64,000 nt of DNA from contig JAHBNG010000028.1 in NCBI GenBank assembly GCA_019217005.1, positions 79,368-143,367 on the forward strand, read 5' to 3'. Positions 17,984 to 28,480 of this stretch are shown here, piece by piece (the first letter of the stretch is position 1; every line of letters starts with the position of its first letter). Below the pieces are notes generated by a model. The model was not told the DNA's origin, did no database searches, and was given only the letters and a program-made list of their open reading frames with translations. Made by a program: the position numbers and the translations under genes. The DNA comes from Chloroflexi bacterium TSY. Its GTDB lineage: Bacteria > Chloroflexota > Anaerolineae > Caldilineales > Caldilineaceae.

Positions 17984-18688
17984 CTACCAAAAATCCACCA
18001 AAATTGGCATTGACGCAGCCAGTCTGGTCCCCCCATAGGTATACTGCATTGGTCCACGCGCCTGACATGCCAGCGCTATCCCCACCGACATGGGCGTCGT
18101 GCCGCCTGTAAAATCGTCAATTATCTGCTCTGGCTCTAGCCCAATCTCTGGATCGCGTGCGGCCTCCTGGTAGATCTCCTCCACCACGCGGTAATGCTTC
18201 TTGTACATCAAACACATCGCGCAACTCCTTAATGAGAATACGACAGCGGGTTCCATAGAGCTCGCGGATGCGCAGCGCTTCGGAAACCGTGCCCTTCTCC
18301 CCCGCCGATGCAATTAACCAACAGACGTGCAGGGACGCACCATTTGTCTCGCCGTCCGCCAAATGATACAAGAGCACAGCCTCATAGGGTGGTTGTTTCT
18401 TGCCATCGATTGGCGGATGACTGACCAACGTCATCAATCCTGCGTAACGCGTCGGACGCCGCTCCTCCGGAATCAACACTTGAGGTCGTTCACGACTCAA
18501 AGCCAGGATGAGCAATCAAAGCAGAACAGCAATCAGCACACCCAATGAGAGGAACTGAAAAAGGCGCCCAGAAAAGAGGTCTGGAGCCAAGCCGCTCCTA
18601 AATTTTGCAAAATCGGAATCAAAAGGACCGTGAGCACGACCCAAACAATATTTCGATGATGGTGTAGACGTGTGATTAATCTCGGCAT
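17984..18688 (-). pseudogene. Membrane-anchored CARF-family CRISPR accessory protein, broken
   Basis: The start ATG at 18688 (GGAGAG upstream) opens MPRLITRLHHHRNIVWVVLT, with a first membrane helix VWVVLTVLLIPILQNLGAAW and, in another frame, a second hydrophobic stretch (VLIAVLL, stop, LLILAL). The soluble part has VCWLIASAGEKGTVSEALRI and then, after a frameshift near 18210, IIDDFTGGTTPMSVGIALAC. The DFTGGT.PMS motif is typical of CARF/TIGR02710-like proteins that sense cyclic oligoadenylate. Two frameshifts and one TGA are needed to read it, so it is most likely dead. Membrane anchoring of a CARF protein is an inference from the two helices. Confidence 0.65.
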
Positions 18689-18781
18689 ATATTCACTCTC
18701 CTTGAAGGCACCGCGACCGAATGATGGGGTGCAATGATTCATTCGGTATATCCGTAGGTGCGGCTTGCAACTGCACGAAGT

Positions 18782-18922
18782 TGTATTATTTACTTACATC
18801 GACACCTGAGCTGTTTACCTACATCGTGTCCACCTTTTTGCGCCGATACAGGAGAGCCACGTGCCCTCCAGAGGTGGCGATGTAAGTAAATTGTAGAGGT
18901 GTCGATGTAATAAAACAGCACA
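18782..18922. repeat. 141-bp non-autonomous element E with TGT...ACA ends and paired end repeats
   Basis: It begins TGTATTATTTACTTACATCG and ends CGATGTAATAAAACAGCACA, with CGAAGT on each side (18776-18781 and 18923-18928). Each end holds two same-direction copies of a motif near TTTACTTACATCGACACC, and the two ends are inverted relative to each other. Terminal TGT/ACA with repeated binding motifs resembles ends used by IS21-, IS481- or Tn7-like transposases. It lies between the broken CARF gene and the end of the csm6-like gene. Confidence 0.7.
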
Positions 18923-20031
18923 CGAAGTTGGTCGTACAGCCCAAGATTGCGCAGCTTTAAGCAGCGCCTACGTTTACCGGATCATCCACTCACCGCAATC
19001 GCGACAAAATCAGCTCCGCCACCAGTTCATAGGGATTTTGCCTGACATCAACTCCCAGGATCAGCAGAATGCGCATCAAACGGTCAACGGACGACTGTTC
19101 GTTCTTTGCCAACTGAATGTTTTCATCAAGCAATTCCTTGGACACACCTTGGAAATCGTGGCCGATGATCGTGCGGTGGCGCAGGGCAACCAGCCGCTCA
19201 AGTCCATTTAGACGATCGAATAAGGCCTTGTATTTGTCCAGAGGCAGCTTTTTGACCGCCAATAACCCCGCACCATACGCGTTCTTTCCTTCTTGCTTGA
19301 TGGCATAGCTTACAAGTCGCTGAAACGTTGGCCGGTTGATCTCGCGCCAATTCAGCGGCTTCTTCTCATTTTCCTGCGTCTCCAAATAGTCCAGCAGAGA
19401 AGCATTGGCCTGGATAGTGCTTGTCCAGGCGGTAATCGTTTCTTCGTATTGTGCCGGATGCAGATCGGTCGAGAGATCAAAAATAACTTCGACCAGATAG
19501 CGCAGCACAGCCTCCTGAAAGCGATAGACGCGCCCCAAAAAGTCGGCATAACGGCGATGTTCATAGGTAATTGACGCATTCCAGTAGAGCTCGCCCAAGA
19601 GTTGCAGCAAGCGGTCGGGCCGGAGCGGTTCATCCTGAATCTTGGTGAGCGTTTCCAGCGTCAAGAGCGCTCGGTTTCTCTTCACAAAATGCCGTACCGG
19701 ACGGTCACCATCCCGTAGCGCACCTTGCAAATGTCCCTGTGCTGAAGCAAAGTCGAAATTTAGACGAGCCGCGGCATAAGCCGCCAACTGCTCCACTCCC
19801 GGCTGCACGTCCAGCTCCGCCAACAGTGGCTCTGCATTGGCGAAATCCAGCCGTTCCAGATGTTTTACCAGAGCCGCTTCCTGGAAAGCCACGGAGATCT
19901 GTCCGCCCGCTCGCAACTCTTGGGTGTAGCCTCCATGCGGCGTATAGACCACCCGCAACCGTTCCCCAAAGTGGCGCACCCCCTGTAACATCAGCGCTGT
20001 ATTCGCCGCAGGCGTTCCACCACAGACAATC

Positions 20032-21625
20032 GGGCTGGTTCAGAAATAGGTTGACAAAGAAGAGAGTACGTTAACAAGAGAATAGGTTAGAGAAAGAGGC
20101 TCCTGTTCAGGCAAAATAAGGGTGTTCAGACCAAAATAGCCAAAAAGGAGCCTCTAAATGTCAGAGTATCGAACAGACCCCCTATCATTGTCAACCCGAA
20201 TCGATCTTGCGTTGGAAATGCTCAACCCGAATCGAGAGTGGGGGAGAGTGAGCGAACTGTCAACGGCGTACAATGTGTCTCGAACGTGGCTCTATAAGTT
20301 GAGAGAGAGCGGTGAAGCGGCGCTGAAAGCGATCTTGTCGCCAGTGAGTCCAGGACCGCAGCCGAAAAGCCATGTGATCGAAGTGGATGAGACGTTCATC
20401 CGACGAACCATAACGGTGTTGCCGATGCTGCGAGGAAGCGTACGAGATATCCAAAGGGGGTTGGGGTTGCTGCTAGGTGTGGAGCGGTCGGTGGGATTCA
20501 TCCAAGGGACGCTGGCGGAAGTTGGAGAACTGGCATCGGCGTACAATGAGAGCATGGTGCCGACGCTGCCGGTGTTGGGGGAAGCGGATGAAATTTTCTG
20601 TGGCGACCAACCGTGCCTGACGGTGGTGGACGGAGCATCGTTTGCGCTGTTGAATATCTCAGCAGCCGATGCCCGAGATGAAACAACATGGGGGGTTGAA
20701 GTTTCTCGAATTGCTCGAGCGAGGCATCACCTTTGATGACTTGGTGACCGATGGGGCTTTGGGCATTCAGGCAGGAGCCAAGGCAGCGGGGATGAATGCG
20801 CCACACTCCTATGACCTCTTTCACCAAATGCAGAATGGCACCAAAATCACCCAACGTCTGGAGAGAGAAATGGACCAGGCCATGACCGACCGTGACGTAG
20901 CTTGGCAAGAGTTGGACGAGCAGACTGCCTGCACGTCGCCCTGGGCGACCACGCAAATGCACAGTGACTCTCGAGGTTGCCGACCAAACGGTGCTGACAG
21001 CAGTTGACTTGCACGAGAACTGGACATGGCTTCTCCGAACGGTCCGTCAGGCACTGGAGCCGATTTCACCGACCGGGCAGCTTGTCAACACAGATGCCGC
21101 GCAACAAACCATTCTGGCTGCCACCCAACTTATGATGGAGATGAACCGCGATGAAATTGCACACTTTGCCACCCAACTGCAGCAGAATCTACCTACATTG
21201 CTGGCTCCTCCGTCGCCTGGAACTATCCCTGGCTCCTCCGCCAGAACCTCTCACCTGAGTACGAAGCCTTCATCACACACCTCTGGACTTATCGCCATGA
21301 CCATCAACTTCCCATTGAACCATTGCAGCCTATGATGCACTGATCGCTTCCATCTGCCTCAGGCCCTTTCTTGCAATCCATCGCTCTTTGCCCGATTGGT
21401 TGGCCGCTCTTTACAGCTCTTTGGAATCATCGCACCTTCTCACGTGGCAAACGCTCCGGTCACTCACCCTTAGAACTGGCTACCGATTCCTATGTCCCTT
21501 CTTTGGCTGACGCCCTTGATGCCATTCTTCAGCCTCAACAGCAACTGGCTCTTTAACCTATTCTCTTTTTAACGTGCCCATTTCAATTTTGTAAACCTAA
21601 CTCATCCCTTGTTCTGAACCTGCCC
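20032..21625 (+). mobile_element. IS element of 1594 bp with 8-bp duplication, inside the csm6-like gene
   Basis: The left end GGGCTGGTTCAGAAATAGGT and the inverted right end GGGCAGGTTCAGAACAAGGG share the first 14 bases with one mismatch, and further inside both ends contain ACGTTAA.AAGAGAATAGGTTA. AGACAATC occurs at 20024-20031 and 21626-21633. The ends and the 8-bp target match those of the 155-bp element A (GGGGTGGTTCAGAATTAGGT), so this IS or a close relative is the likely source of its transposase. Confidence 0.9.
20158..21556 (+). pseudogene. Transposase of the 20-kb IS, several frameshifts
   Basis: It starts MSEYRTDPLSLSTRIDLALE with a helix-turn-helix (VSELSTAYNVSRTWLYKLRE). A likely DDE core is seen in VIEVDETFIRR and EADEIFCGDQPCLTVVDGAS. 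The frame shifts near 20690 (into KFLELLERGITFDDLVTDGA) and again near 20960 and after 21180, and a stop lies near 21333. The end LADALDAILQPQQQLAL is at 21556. This copy is unlikely to be active. No confident IS family is assigned. Confidence 0.75.
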
Positions 21626-22223
21626 AGACAATCACATAACAAAACTCGACCTCGTCATGACAGAGTCCACACAATCGCCCATCAAACGTCTCAAACATCT
21701 CATCATAGAGCGCCGGATTGATCTGCTCAATCGTTGTCGCCTCAACCTGGTCTAACTTCTCGGCAAAGAGATCGGGGAGCCGCTTTGCCACCAATTTGGC
21801 AAAATAGAGTGTATCTCTCGCATGTTGCGTCGGATCATCGGGTGGTTGATCCGTGCCAAAGAGCACCAAACGGTCGATGCCCTGATCATGCTGGCCCAAA
21901 ATGTAGTGCACACTTGGCTCCAGAATTGGAAATGAGAGAGCCGTCGCGACCTGCTCATCATAGCGCTCCCACAGCTCCTGGCCACGCAGTCGCGCAGGCT
22001 CTACCTTCTGCTCGTTCAACTGGAGATCGCGTAGCCCCACGTTACAGAGAGCGAGAATGGTCATTGATGGTGGTCCTTTCTGTTTTCGGTGGTAACTATG
22101 TACATCTAAATGCCGGAGATTTTCTCTACGGTGGAAGTGAATTCGACACAAATATAACTCATGGATAAGAGAATACAGTTCAACGCGCAAAATCCCCGGA
22201 TTTTTCGTCACAAGTCTAAACAG

Positions 22224-23327
22224 TTACTTCCGCTGCTTTATCTCAATGAGACACCAGCCCAATGGCGCAACGGGTTGCCCCTGTGCAACAATTGCACGTC
22301 GGCTCTTGGGGAATTCGTCACCCTGCCGCCGACGCATCCGTGCAGGACTCAGACGTTTATGCCCCAACAAGCGCTCCCACTGTTCTCGATCTCGTTGGAG
22401 AGGCGCACCAATAGTTTTGCTCGGCCAGCCTCCACCCCAACCAATTTGCATCAAGAATTGATCAGACGAAAGCCGTTGACGCTCCAGGATTGTGACCAAT
22501 TGCTGGTAAAACCCTGCTACTTGTCCATATTTGCGTCGCTGGTACCAGTCACGCTCCTCTCGTACCCGTTCGAGCGTATGGCGCTGGGCAATTTGCGGCA
22601 ATTCTGTTAGCCATTTCCGGCGCTGCCCGAACTGAAGTTTAGATTGAACCTCTGCACGCTGTAGATAGCGATCGATTGTAAATGTGGTTGTGAACACTGT
22701 ATCGCTTCGAATGGCCTCCATTTCGATTGGTGCCCCCATCTTTTCGCTGCCTGTCACAACCTGCGCATTGACGATCTGGAGACGGTCACTCGATTGGACG
22801 TCAGAATCTGCAACCTGAAGCCCACGTAACAGGTCGTGATTTGGATCCTGTCCAAAGAGTTCGCGCTCAATCGATTGCCCTGCCCAAGAACGATTGCCCC
22901 GCAACTCGCGGACAGAGAGAAGCTGACCTGTCTCTTGAAAACCATGCCAAGCTAAAACGGTGCGCAGAGCACCCTTGATGCTCGTTCCCGGCAAATAGGG
23001 TCGATCGTGAATATCCTTGTACTGTTCAACTAGAGCCGCGCCCGGTTGTTGCGACCGGGGTCGTCCGGCCACAATATATCGAAAATAATCGCTCTGCTCA
23101 TGAAAATCAGCCCGCTCCAGAAGCTCGGATGCCGGACGACCCAAAATCCGTTCATCGGGATTGCCATCCCGCCAATAGATCGCCTCCAAAAATGCATCAG
23201 AGTCCATTACCCACGTCTTACCACCATGAATCACATAATCATACTCGTGGAGCAGCTCCTTCCCACTGCCGATATGCACAGGAGTGAGCAGGCTCATCGT
23301 CACGTCGAAGATGGTCTTCAGGGTCAT
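22224..23327 (-). CDS. csm5: Type III-A CRISPR RAMP protein Csm5
   Basis: 367 residues. The N-terminal MSLLTPVHIGSGKEL and the RAMP glycine loop PYLPGTSIKGALRTVLAWHG (about 128-147) are characteristic of Csm5, which caps the 3' end of the Csm complex and helps crRNA maturation. The C-terminal part is basic. The ATG overlaps the csm4 stop by 4 bp (ATGA). 159 bp separate it from the csm6-like gene. The gene looks intact. Confidence 0.9.
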   Translation of the reverse strand: MTLKTIFDVTMSLLTPVHIGSGKELLHEYDYVIHGGKTWVMDSDAFLEAIYWRDGNPDERILGRPASELLERADFHEQSDYFRYIVAGRPRSQQPGAALVEQYKDIHDRPYLPGTSIKGALRTVLAWHGFQETGQLLSVRELRGNRSWAGQSIERELFGQDPNHDLLRGLQVADSDVQSSDRLQIVNAQVVTGSEKMGAPIEMEAIRSDTVFTTTFTIDRYLQRAEVQSKLQFGQRRKWLTELPQIAQRHTLERVREERDWYQRRKYGQVAGFYQQLVTILERQRLSSDQFLMQIGWGGGWPSKTIGAPLQRDREQWERLLGHKRLSPARMRRRQGDEFPKSRRAIVAQGQPVAPLGWCLIEIKQRK

Positions 23328-24430
23328 GCCACCACCTCCCGGTTCAGATGTTCAGTTGGAATGTTGACATTGAGGCTTAGTCCATAGCCATAGCGCAGGA
23401 CAGGATGGTCAATCTGGACGCCTGTTGTCGGTTTCAGATCGACCAGCGAACCAGGTGGACGGTCGCTCTTACCAATGATCGACCCTTCACTTAGCATACG
23501 CACTTTGCGCCGCACAAAGGGTGCATCACCCGGCGTTCCATTCCAGCCGCCAATGCGCACCAAATGATAGCTGCTCCCAGGCCTGCGCAACAGATCCATC
23601 TGATCGACAGTAGGTGCCAAACGACCGAGCAACAACCAATAATCACCCTCCGCTTCGGGCAACTGTTGCCACGCATCTTCTTGATGTAAGTCAAAGACCC
23701 CATTGCCGCGCGAACGTCTCCCGCCGATTCCACTATCGGCCAACAATTGCAAGGCCGACTCGATGCGCGTCAGCCACGCAGCATCCCCCTGTACAATGAC
23801 CCACAAGCCACAGTGAGGCGCAAAACGCACAGAGCCGACATGATAGAGATTGCTTCGATTGTTGATACGATCGATGCTGACTTTGGGCGATTGGCTGATC
23901 GACCAGATGGTGATTTCTTCATCATGTAACCGTGTCGGCACCACCAACCTCTCACGGATCTGTTGGCATTCTTCTTGCGTCACCCAGACCGCACCGTCCT
24001 GAATCGCCGTCGCGTTCTGCCATAGCTCATAGAGAGCGCTCGGTGAAATACTGTCGATCAGCTGAGCAAATATGGCTTCAGAGACCCAACGCACGCGGCG
24101 TAACTTTTTTACAGTCGGCGGAGCGTCATCGTTCAACTCATCTGCTTTCAAAGTGGAACCTTCCATCGGCGTCATCAGCATTGGCCTGGGCAAAAGACGA
24201 ATGTCTCCCACGTATGGCATTGTAGATGACAGGAAGAAAGCCGGTGTGTCGGCAAAGATAGTTTCCAGCTCATTCACAGCATCTCTTTCCCCCATTTCCA
24301 ACCAGGTAATCACGAGTGCAGAGAAAATGGTGTCGCTGGGAACAAAGGGGAGTGATTCCTCTAATCCAATGCCTGCTTCACCGATGTGTAGCGGCGCACG
24401 CATGGCCAAGCGAAATGCCCGCGTACTCAT
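23324..24430 (-). CDS. csm4: Type III-A CRISPR RAMP protein Csm4
   Basis: 368 residues, beginning MSTRAFRLAMRAPLHIGEAG with SLPFVPSDTIFSALVITWLE, the standard Csm4 N-terminus. GIGGRRSRGNGVFDL (about 223-237) is the conserved glycine-rich loop. Csm4 binds the 5' handle of crRNA and contacts Cas10. It overlaps csm3 and csm5 by ATGA junctions, showing translational coupling. Intact. Confidence 0.9.
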   Translation of the reverse strand: MSTRAFRLAMRAPLHIGEAGIGLEESLPFVPSDTIFSALVITWLEMGERDAVNELETIFADTPAFFLSSTMPYVGDIRLLPRPMLMTPMEGSTLKADELNDDAPPTVKKLRRVRWVSEAIFAQLIDSISPSALYELWQNATAIQDGAVWVTQEECQQIRERLVVPTRLHDEEITIWSISQSPKVSIDRINNRSNLYHVGSVRFAPHCGLWVIVQGDAAWLTRIESALQLLADSGIGGRRSRGNGVFDLHQEDAWQQLPEAEGDYWLLLGRLAPTVDQMDLLRRPGSSYHLVRIGGWNGTPGDAPFVRRKVRMLSEGSIIGKSDRPPGSLVDLKPTTGVQIDHPVLRYGYGLSLNVNIPTEHLNREVVA

Positions 24431-25245
24431 GTTGTGCTCCCATTTGTCAGCAACTGGAGTCTACGCTCAATTTCTTCACGTAGCGCCCCATCTTGATTGG
24501 TCTGAATCAAATCTGATAACCGAACATAAGGCCCCCATGAGCCAGCCTCCTGGGTATAATTGTCTGTACGCCGACAGATCACGTCTAAATGATTAAATGC
24601 CACTTTGCCGCTCCCGCGACTACCATGCCCCCCGATATAGTCATCCTCCACCAGCAGAAGACAGGTAATGAGATGGTCGAATAAGATCAGATCATCAGGC
24701 TGGTAAATGTTGAGCACAAATTCCATTGGTCCAAAGATGGCACCAGCCGGGACACGCTCCACTTGTCGGGGAACCGCGGCGCTGGTAATGCGATCAATGG
24801 CGACCTCGGTCTTCATTTCGCTATAGGGCAGTTCTGTACGCGCCCGATCTAGCTCATCAGCACTCTCTTTCGTCAGCGCCACGTCGCGCGCCACGAGACG
24901 CGTCGGTGCATCGATCACAAAATCTACCTCGCTTGGAACTCCAAAGAGCGGATTCACCCAGAACTGATCATACTCAGCACGATCCTTGGCCGTATGAATG
25001 CGAATCGTACCAATGTCCTGATTTTGGGGCGTACCAGTGACCTTTTCCGCTAATGAGCGCATCTTGCCCTTCAGACTGGATCCAGGGATATAGGGATGCT
25101 GGTTTAGACTATTTCGAATAACCGGTAGGTCCACGCCGCCAATGGCTAATGCGCCAGCACTGCCCCCTACACGCAATCCGGTCTTTGCTTCAATTTCGCC
25201 GCGGACAATTACCCAGCCATAGAGTTGAAATGATTTCTCTGTCAT
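24427..25245 (-). CDS. csm3: Type III-A CRISPR RAMP backbone and RNase subunit Csm3
   Basis: 272 residues. TGLRVGGSAGALAIGGVDLP contains Asp39, matching the catalytic Asp (D33 in Streptococcus thermophilus Csm3) that cuts target RNA every six bases. The RAMP loop YIPGSSLKGKMRSLAEK and the C-terminal GGHGSRGSGKVAF are both present. Multiple copies of this subunit form the Csm filament. The gene appears intact and keeps its catalytic residue. Confidence 0.93.
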   Translation of the reverse strand: MTEKSFQLYGWVIVRGEIEAKTGLRVGGSAGALAIGGVDLPVIRNSLNQHPYIPGSSLKGKMRSLAEKVTGTPQNQDIGTIRIHTAKDRAEYDQFWVNPLFGVPSEVDFVIDAPTRLVARDVALTKESADELDRARTELPYSEMKTEVAIDRITSAAVPRQVERVPAGAIFGPMEFVLNIYQPDDLILFDHLITCLLLVEDDYIGGHGSRGSGKVAFNHLDVICRRTDNYTQEAGSWGPYVRLSDLIQTNQDGALREEIERRLQLLTNGSTT

Positions 25246-25272
25246 TAGATTTACTCCGGTAATATTAGCCGC

Positions 25273-25704
25273 CTATTTACCGCCAGCAGCTTTATGATAA
25301 GCAAGAATGGCTTCGAAGAAATCCACAAAACGATCAAAGTAAAGTTTACGCTGCTCCGAGTTGGTGGCGTCTTGAATCAGTTCAAGGCAGGGATCCAGAA
25401 TCCTTTTCAGCCCTTTCACCCCATCCTCTCGTTCCCTTTCGGCCTGATAAGCGAGTTTCGGACGCAAAAGGACAGTCTGGCGATATGCATCTTGAGCTCT
25501 ATTCGCCTAAGCGGTTGTCCAATCTGCTTTGAATACAGGCCATTTCATTTCGATCTGACGTACTTCACCAAATATCGTACGAATTTGACCTGTACTCAAT
25601 TTTTCCTCCTTCAATTTGGTTCCCGCAGGTTTTGCAACAGAGACCAAATGAGAGACATTTCCATCAATGATTATTTCAGTTGCATCTTTTTTCGAGAAGT
25701 GCAT
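25273..25704 (-). pseudogene. csm2: Csm2 small subunit with an in-frame amber codon
   Basis: The start at 25704 follows AGGAGG by six bases. The first part contains LSTGQIRTIFGEVRQIEMKW, the usual Csm2 helix. A TAG at 25507-25509 follows WTTA, and the same frame continues without a shift as ANRAQDAYRQTVLLRPKLAY, the diagnostic central Csm2 segment, to LAYHKAAGGK. A single C-to-T change (CAG to TAG) would explain it. Csm2 forms the inner filament of the complex. It could be a true loss, read-through, a restart at an internal ATG, or an error in the sequence. Confidence 0.85.
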
Positions 25705-25780
25705 ATGCAGCCTCCTGTTCACTTCATCTCGCGATTCGTTTAGCTGATTATATTGGATTCATAAGGCCAGCGGAACATGA

Positions 25781-28122
25781 TTACGCCTCCTCTGCTCTAG
25801 TCAGAAATTCAATCCATCTCGCAGTCAGCCCAAGACGGCGAATCTCTCCTCCCACAATACTCCTACAGTAGTCTTTGACATAGTCACGAATTTCGCAATC
25901 GTCCGTCCGCTCGGCATGACGATTGAGCAAATAGATCATGTGCCACATCCAGGGGCCGATAAAGAGGTCGCTCTGATGTAGATAGCGTCCTGGCTTTCCA
26001 TCTGGTCTGTCCTCCTGCATTCTCCACGTTCGCCACTCTGCCTCAATCGAACGTAAGGTAGAGATAAACCCTCTGGGCAGCTTGCCTTGTGGGTTCTGCC
26101 GCCAGCGCACCCACTCTTTCAGGCGCTCGACGCGCGCCACAACTTGATCAAAATGCGTCCCCCACGATACGGTCTCCCTCAAAAAGTTGATCGCATTGCG
26201 ACCACTATCCTTGGCCGCCTCTTCGGCAGATCCAGCATCTCTGGCTGCCTGATAGAGTGGATATTTTACCGATGGTGCGATGGAGATTCCTCCGCTAATC
26301 GTCACTTGGGGATTTTGACAGGCAAACTCTTGGAATTTCTGCTGTATCGCCAGAGCCAAATGGGGCAGGTCAGACCAGCCACCCACCACAAAGAGATCAT
26401 CACCGCCAGCATACATCAAATAGATGCGTGGTTGAATCGTACTCTGTTTTACCTGATGTTCATCTTCACCATCCCGAACGTTGAACTGCGCCGCCAAATG
26501 GGGCACCACACCTTCAAAGAACAGACGCATCAAGCCGCTCACGCTGGCAACGTGACAGAGATCCGACGCTTGTAGACCGCGCTGAAAAATCTGCCCCAAC
26601 CTATCCACATCCATGCGCAAGACACCCCAGTGCCCCAAGCCATCGCTTTCCAGCTGATCAAAGTCAGCAATCGTCTGCTTTTTTGGATCTTCTGGATCGC
26701 TCTCGCGGGTCAGGGGAACGCATTGGGCCAGTGGTCGAAATCCGTAGACAAGATTGTGCATCGGCACGTTGGGCGGCAGACTTGTCCCCTCTTGCCAGTA
26801 AAAAACGCGAGAAATGGCCGCATTTTTGCGCCGCAATTCTCCTGCCAACTGATGGCTCTTCAGCAGAGCGACATCATAACCAAATTGATGCAATCCCCAT
26901 GCCCAATCCCATTCTTGATCGACTTTTGTCTCATCAGCTTTTGTCTCAAGGGTGTTGCGACTCAGCACCAAAAAGTCTGCCGTGCGCAAATCGTTTCCCA
27001 CCTGTGCAAAGCTCAAACATTGGCCACAGCGATGTCGATCTGGTTCTCCTTCCAGTACTTCGGTCTCTTCACCTTGATCCCGATGAATGTCGCGGCCACA
27101 AACAGTACAGACATCTGCGCCGTGACCACTACGTCCTGAGGGTGACCCAATGACCATCGCCATCTGTTTATTGCTGAGTTCGCTAAACCGACGCGCCTTC
27201 AATCGCCCAAGCTGTTGTCCAACGGCGCGCCATGCATCCCCACGTCTTGTTCATTCTGCCCTGTCAACATATCTGTTGTCATCTCTGCCGCCGCAATCAC
27301 AACGTATAACGACCCTTCATGCATGGTGAGCATTCGTTGACTAATATCCCGGCGTAGTTCTGGTATCTTGTCCGCTACGATTGGCGGAGCCAGAAGATAG
27401 AAGTTCCCGCCACCAGCATACAGCAAATTGGCCGATGGCAGATCAAGTGTGTCCAATATATACTGGGCAATCACTTCGCTCAACAATTGCAGATAAAAGC
27501 TGCGTCCCCGCAAGCTTTTGGCCGCCCCTCGGCTGCTAAAGGTGTACAGCCATTCCTGCACACCCGAAACATCTCCGCCAACCAAGAGAACCGGTGGCTC
27601 AGATCGATTCTCACTTGCAGAGAGACAAACGGCCACTGCAGCACAGACTCGTGCATAATCGAAAAGTGAGACATCATTCGCATCTGGTGCAGGCATGGCC
27701 CATGTGTAACGCTGCAAGAGAGCGTGCAGATTTGCCTCTTGCACATGCCTGTCTGTTGATGCGGTAAAAGTTTGATATTCTCTATTGCACTGTAACCATA
27801 CTGCATCATACATCGTCTCTAAGTCCGGTGAGATGCTCTCCTGTGGAAGAACAATCGTCTCTTCTGTTGATATCCGCTGCGGATGATAGTACCGTCGCAT
27901 CTCTTGTTGATGGAGTCCGCCCATCACAGAGATTAGAGGATACAATCCCTCCAAATCGCTTCTCGAACTCTGCGGCAAGGCAAGATTTTTCGAGGATTGA
28001 AGAATGTCCGTCGTAAGAGGTTCAACAGCAGTGGCCGACACAAATACTCTTCCTACACGTCGGGCAAAAATTTCCAGAGCTTCTTCATAAATAGAGATAG
28101 CAATTTCGTGAGATGTAAGCAT
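25781..28122 (-). pseudogene. cas10: Cas10/Csm1 large subunit with a frameshift and no visible HD domain
   Basis: The upstream piece (28122 to about 27240) has RYTWAMPAPDANDVSLFDYA and LVGGDVSGVQEWLYTF, the D-domain and first Palm motifs of Cas10. The downstream piece (about 27245-25781) has the zinc ribbon CTVCGRD...CGQC, GVLRMDVDRLG and the cyclase motif MYAGGDDLF (26396-26407). The two meet in different frames at a GGGG run near 27240; the second frame continues upstream as DAWRAVGQQLGRLKARRFSE, the expected joining segment. A stop two codons before the ATG shows that the N-terminus is complete, and no HD-nuclease motif is present. The cyclase would make cyclic oligoadenylate if the frame is actually continuous. 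Confidence 0.88.
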
Positions 28123-28480
28123 TGTCTAAATCTTCTCTAATCTCTTCCAGAATTCTCAAAAGACGCTGAATCAACCGTTGTATGCGATAAGCCAAGAGCG
28201 ATCGTACCAGACCGAGTTGACAATGTCATGGGAGTCAACTCCTAAATCGCCAGTAGTACCCCAACCTTCTCAGAATACCACAAAATCTCTACGCAAAACC
28301 TACTCAATTCCTACTATTTTGGCGCACTATTCGGACAGGGGAGAGTTTTACACATCACAAACTCGACAATTTTCATTGAGTCAGAAGTGTATTTTAGTTT
28401 CGAAAAGAGGAAGTCTTTGTGGAGAATATGACTTTTCTGGAAGACAAGGGTAATCTGTTTCGTTTGCCAGACGCCAAGTT
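28123..28480. other. 358-bp gap between the CARF-HTH gene and cas10
   Basis: No open frame, repeat or hairpin of note is seen. As the only long gap upstream of the cas10-csm operon it is the likely place for the operon promoter and for any binding by the adjacent CARF-HTH regulator. No promoter boxes are claimed. Confidence 0.4.

Larger units (their letters stand above)
18990..22064 (-). pseudogene. csm6: Csm6-like CARF-HEPN ribonuclease gene split by an IS
   Basis: The upstream part (22064-21634) starts MTILALCNVGLRDLQLN after AAAGGA and holds a CARF-like half with RLVLFGTDQ. The downstream part (20023-18990) continues VCGGTPAANTALMLQGV, the second CARF motif, and then a helical domain ending with RHRTIIGH, an Rx4-6H HEPN ribonuclease motif, 56 residues from the end. 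Removing the IS plus one AGACAATC target copy (1602 bp) rejoins the halves in frame to give about 490 residues, normal for Csm6. Such proteins cut RNA nonspecifically when activated by cyclic oligoadenylate from Cas10. It is the last gene of the csm operon and is inactivated here. Confidence 0.85.

Noticed and set aside
27199..27202. Cas10 as two natural coupled genes starting at the TTG at 27202
   Set aside because: The frame upstream of that TTG keeps the expected Cas10 joining segment, so a slip within one gene is the simpler reading; the split-gene idea is not excluded.
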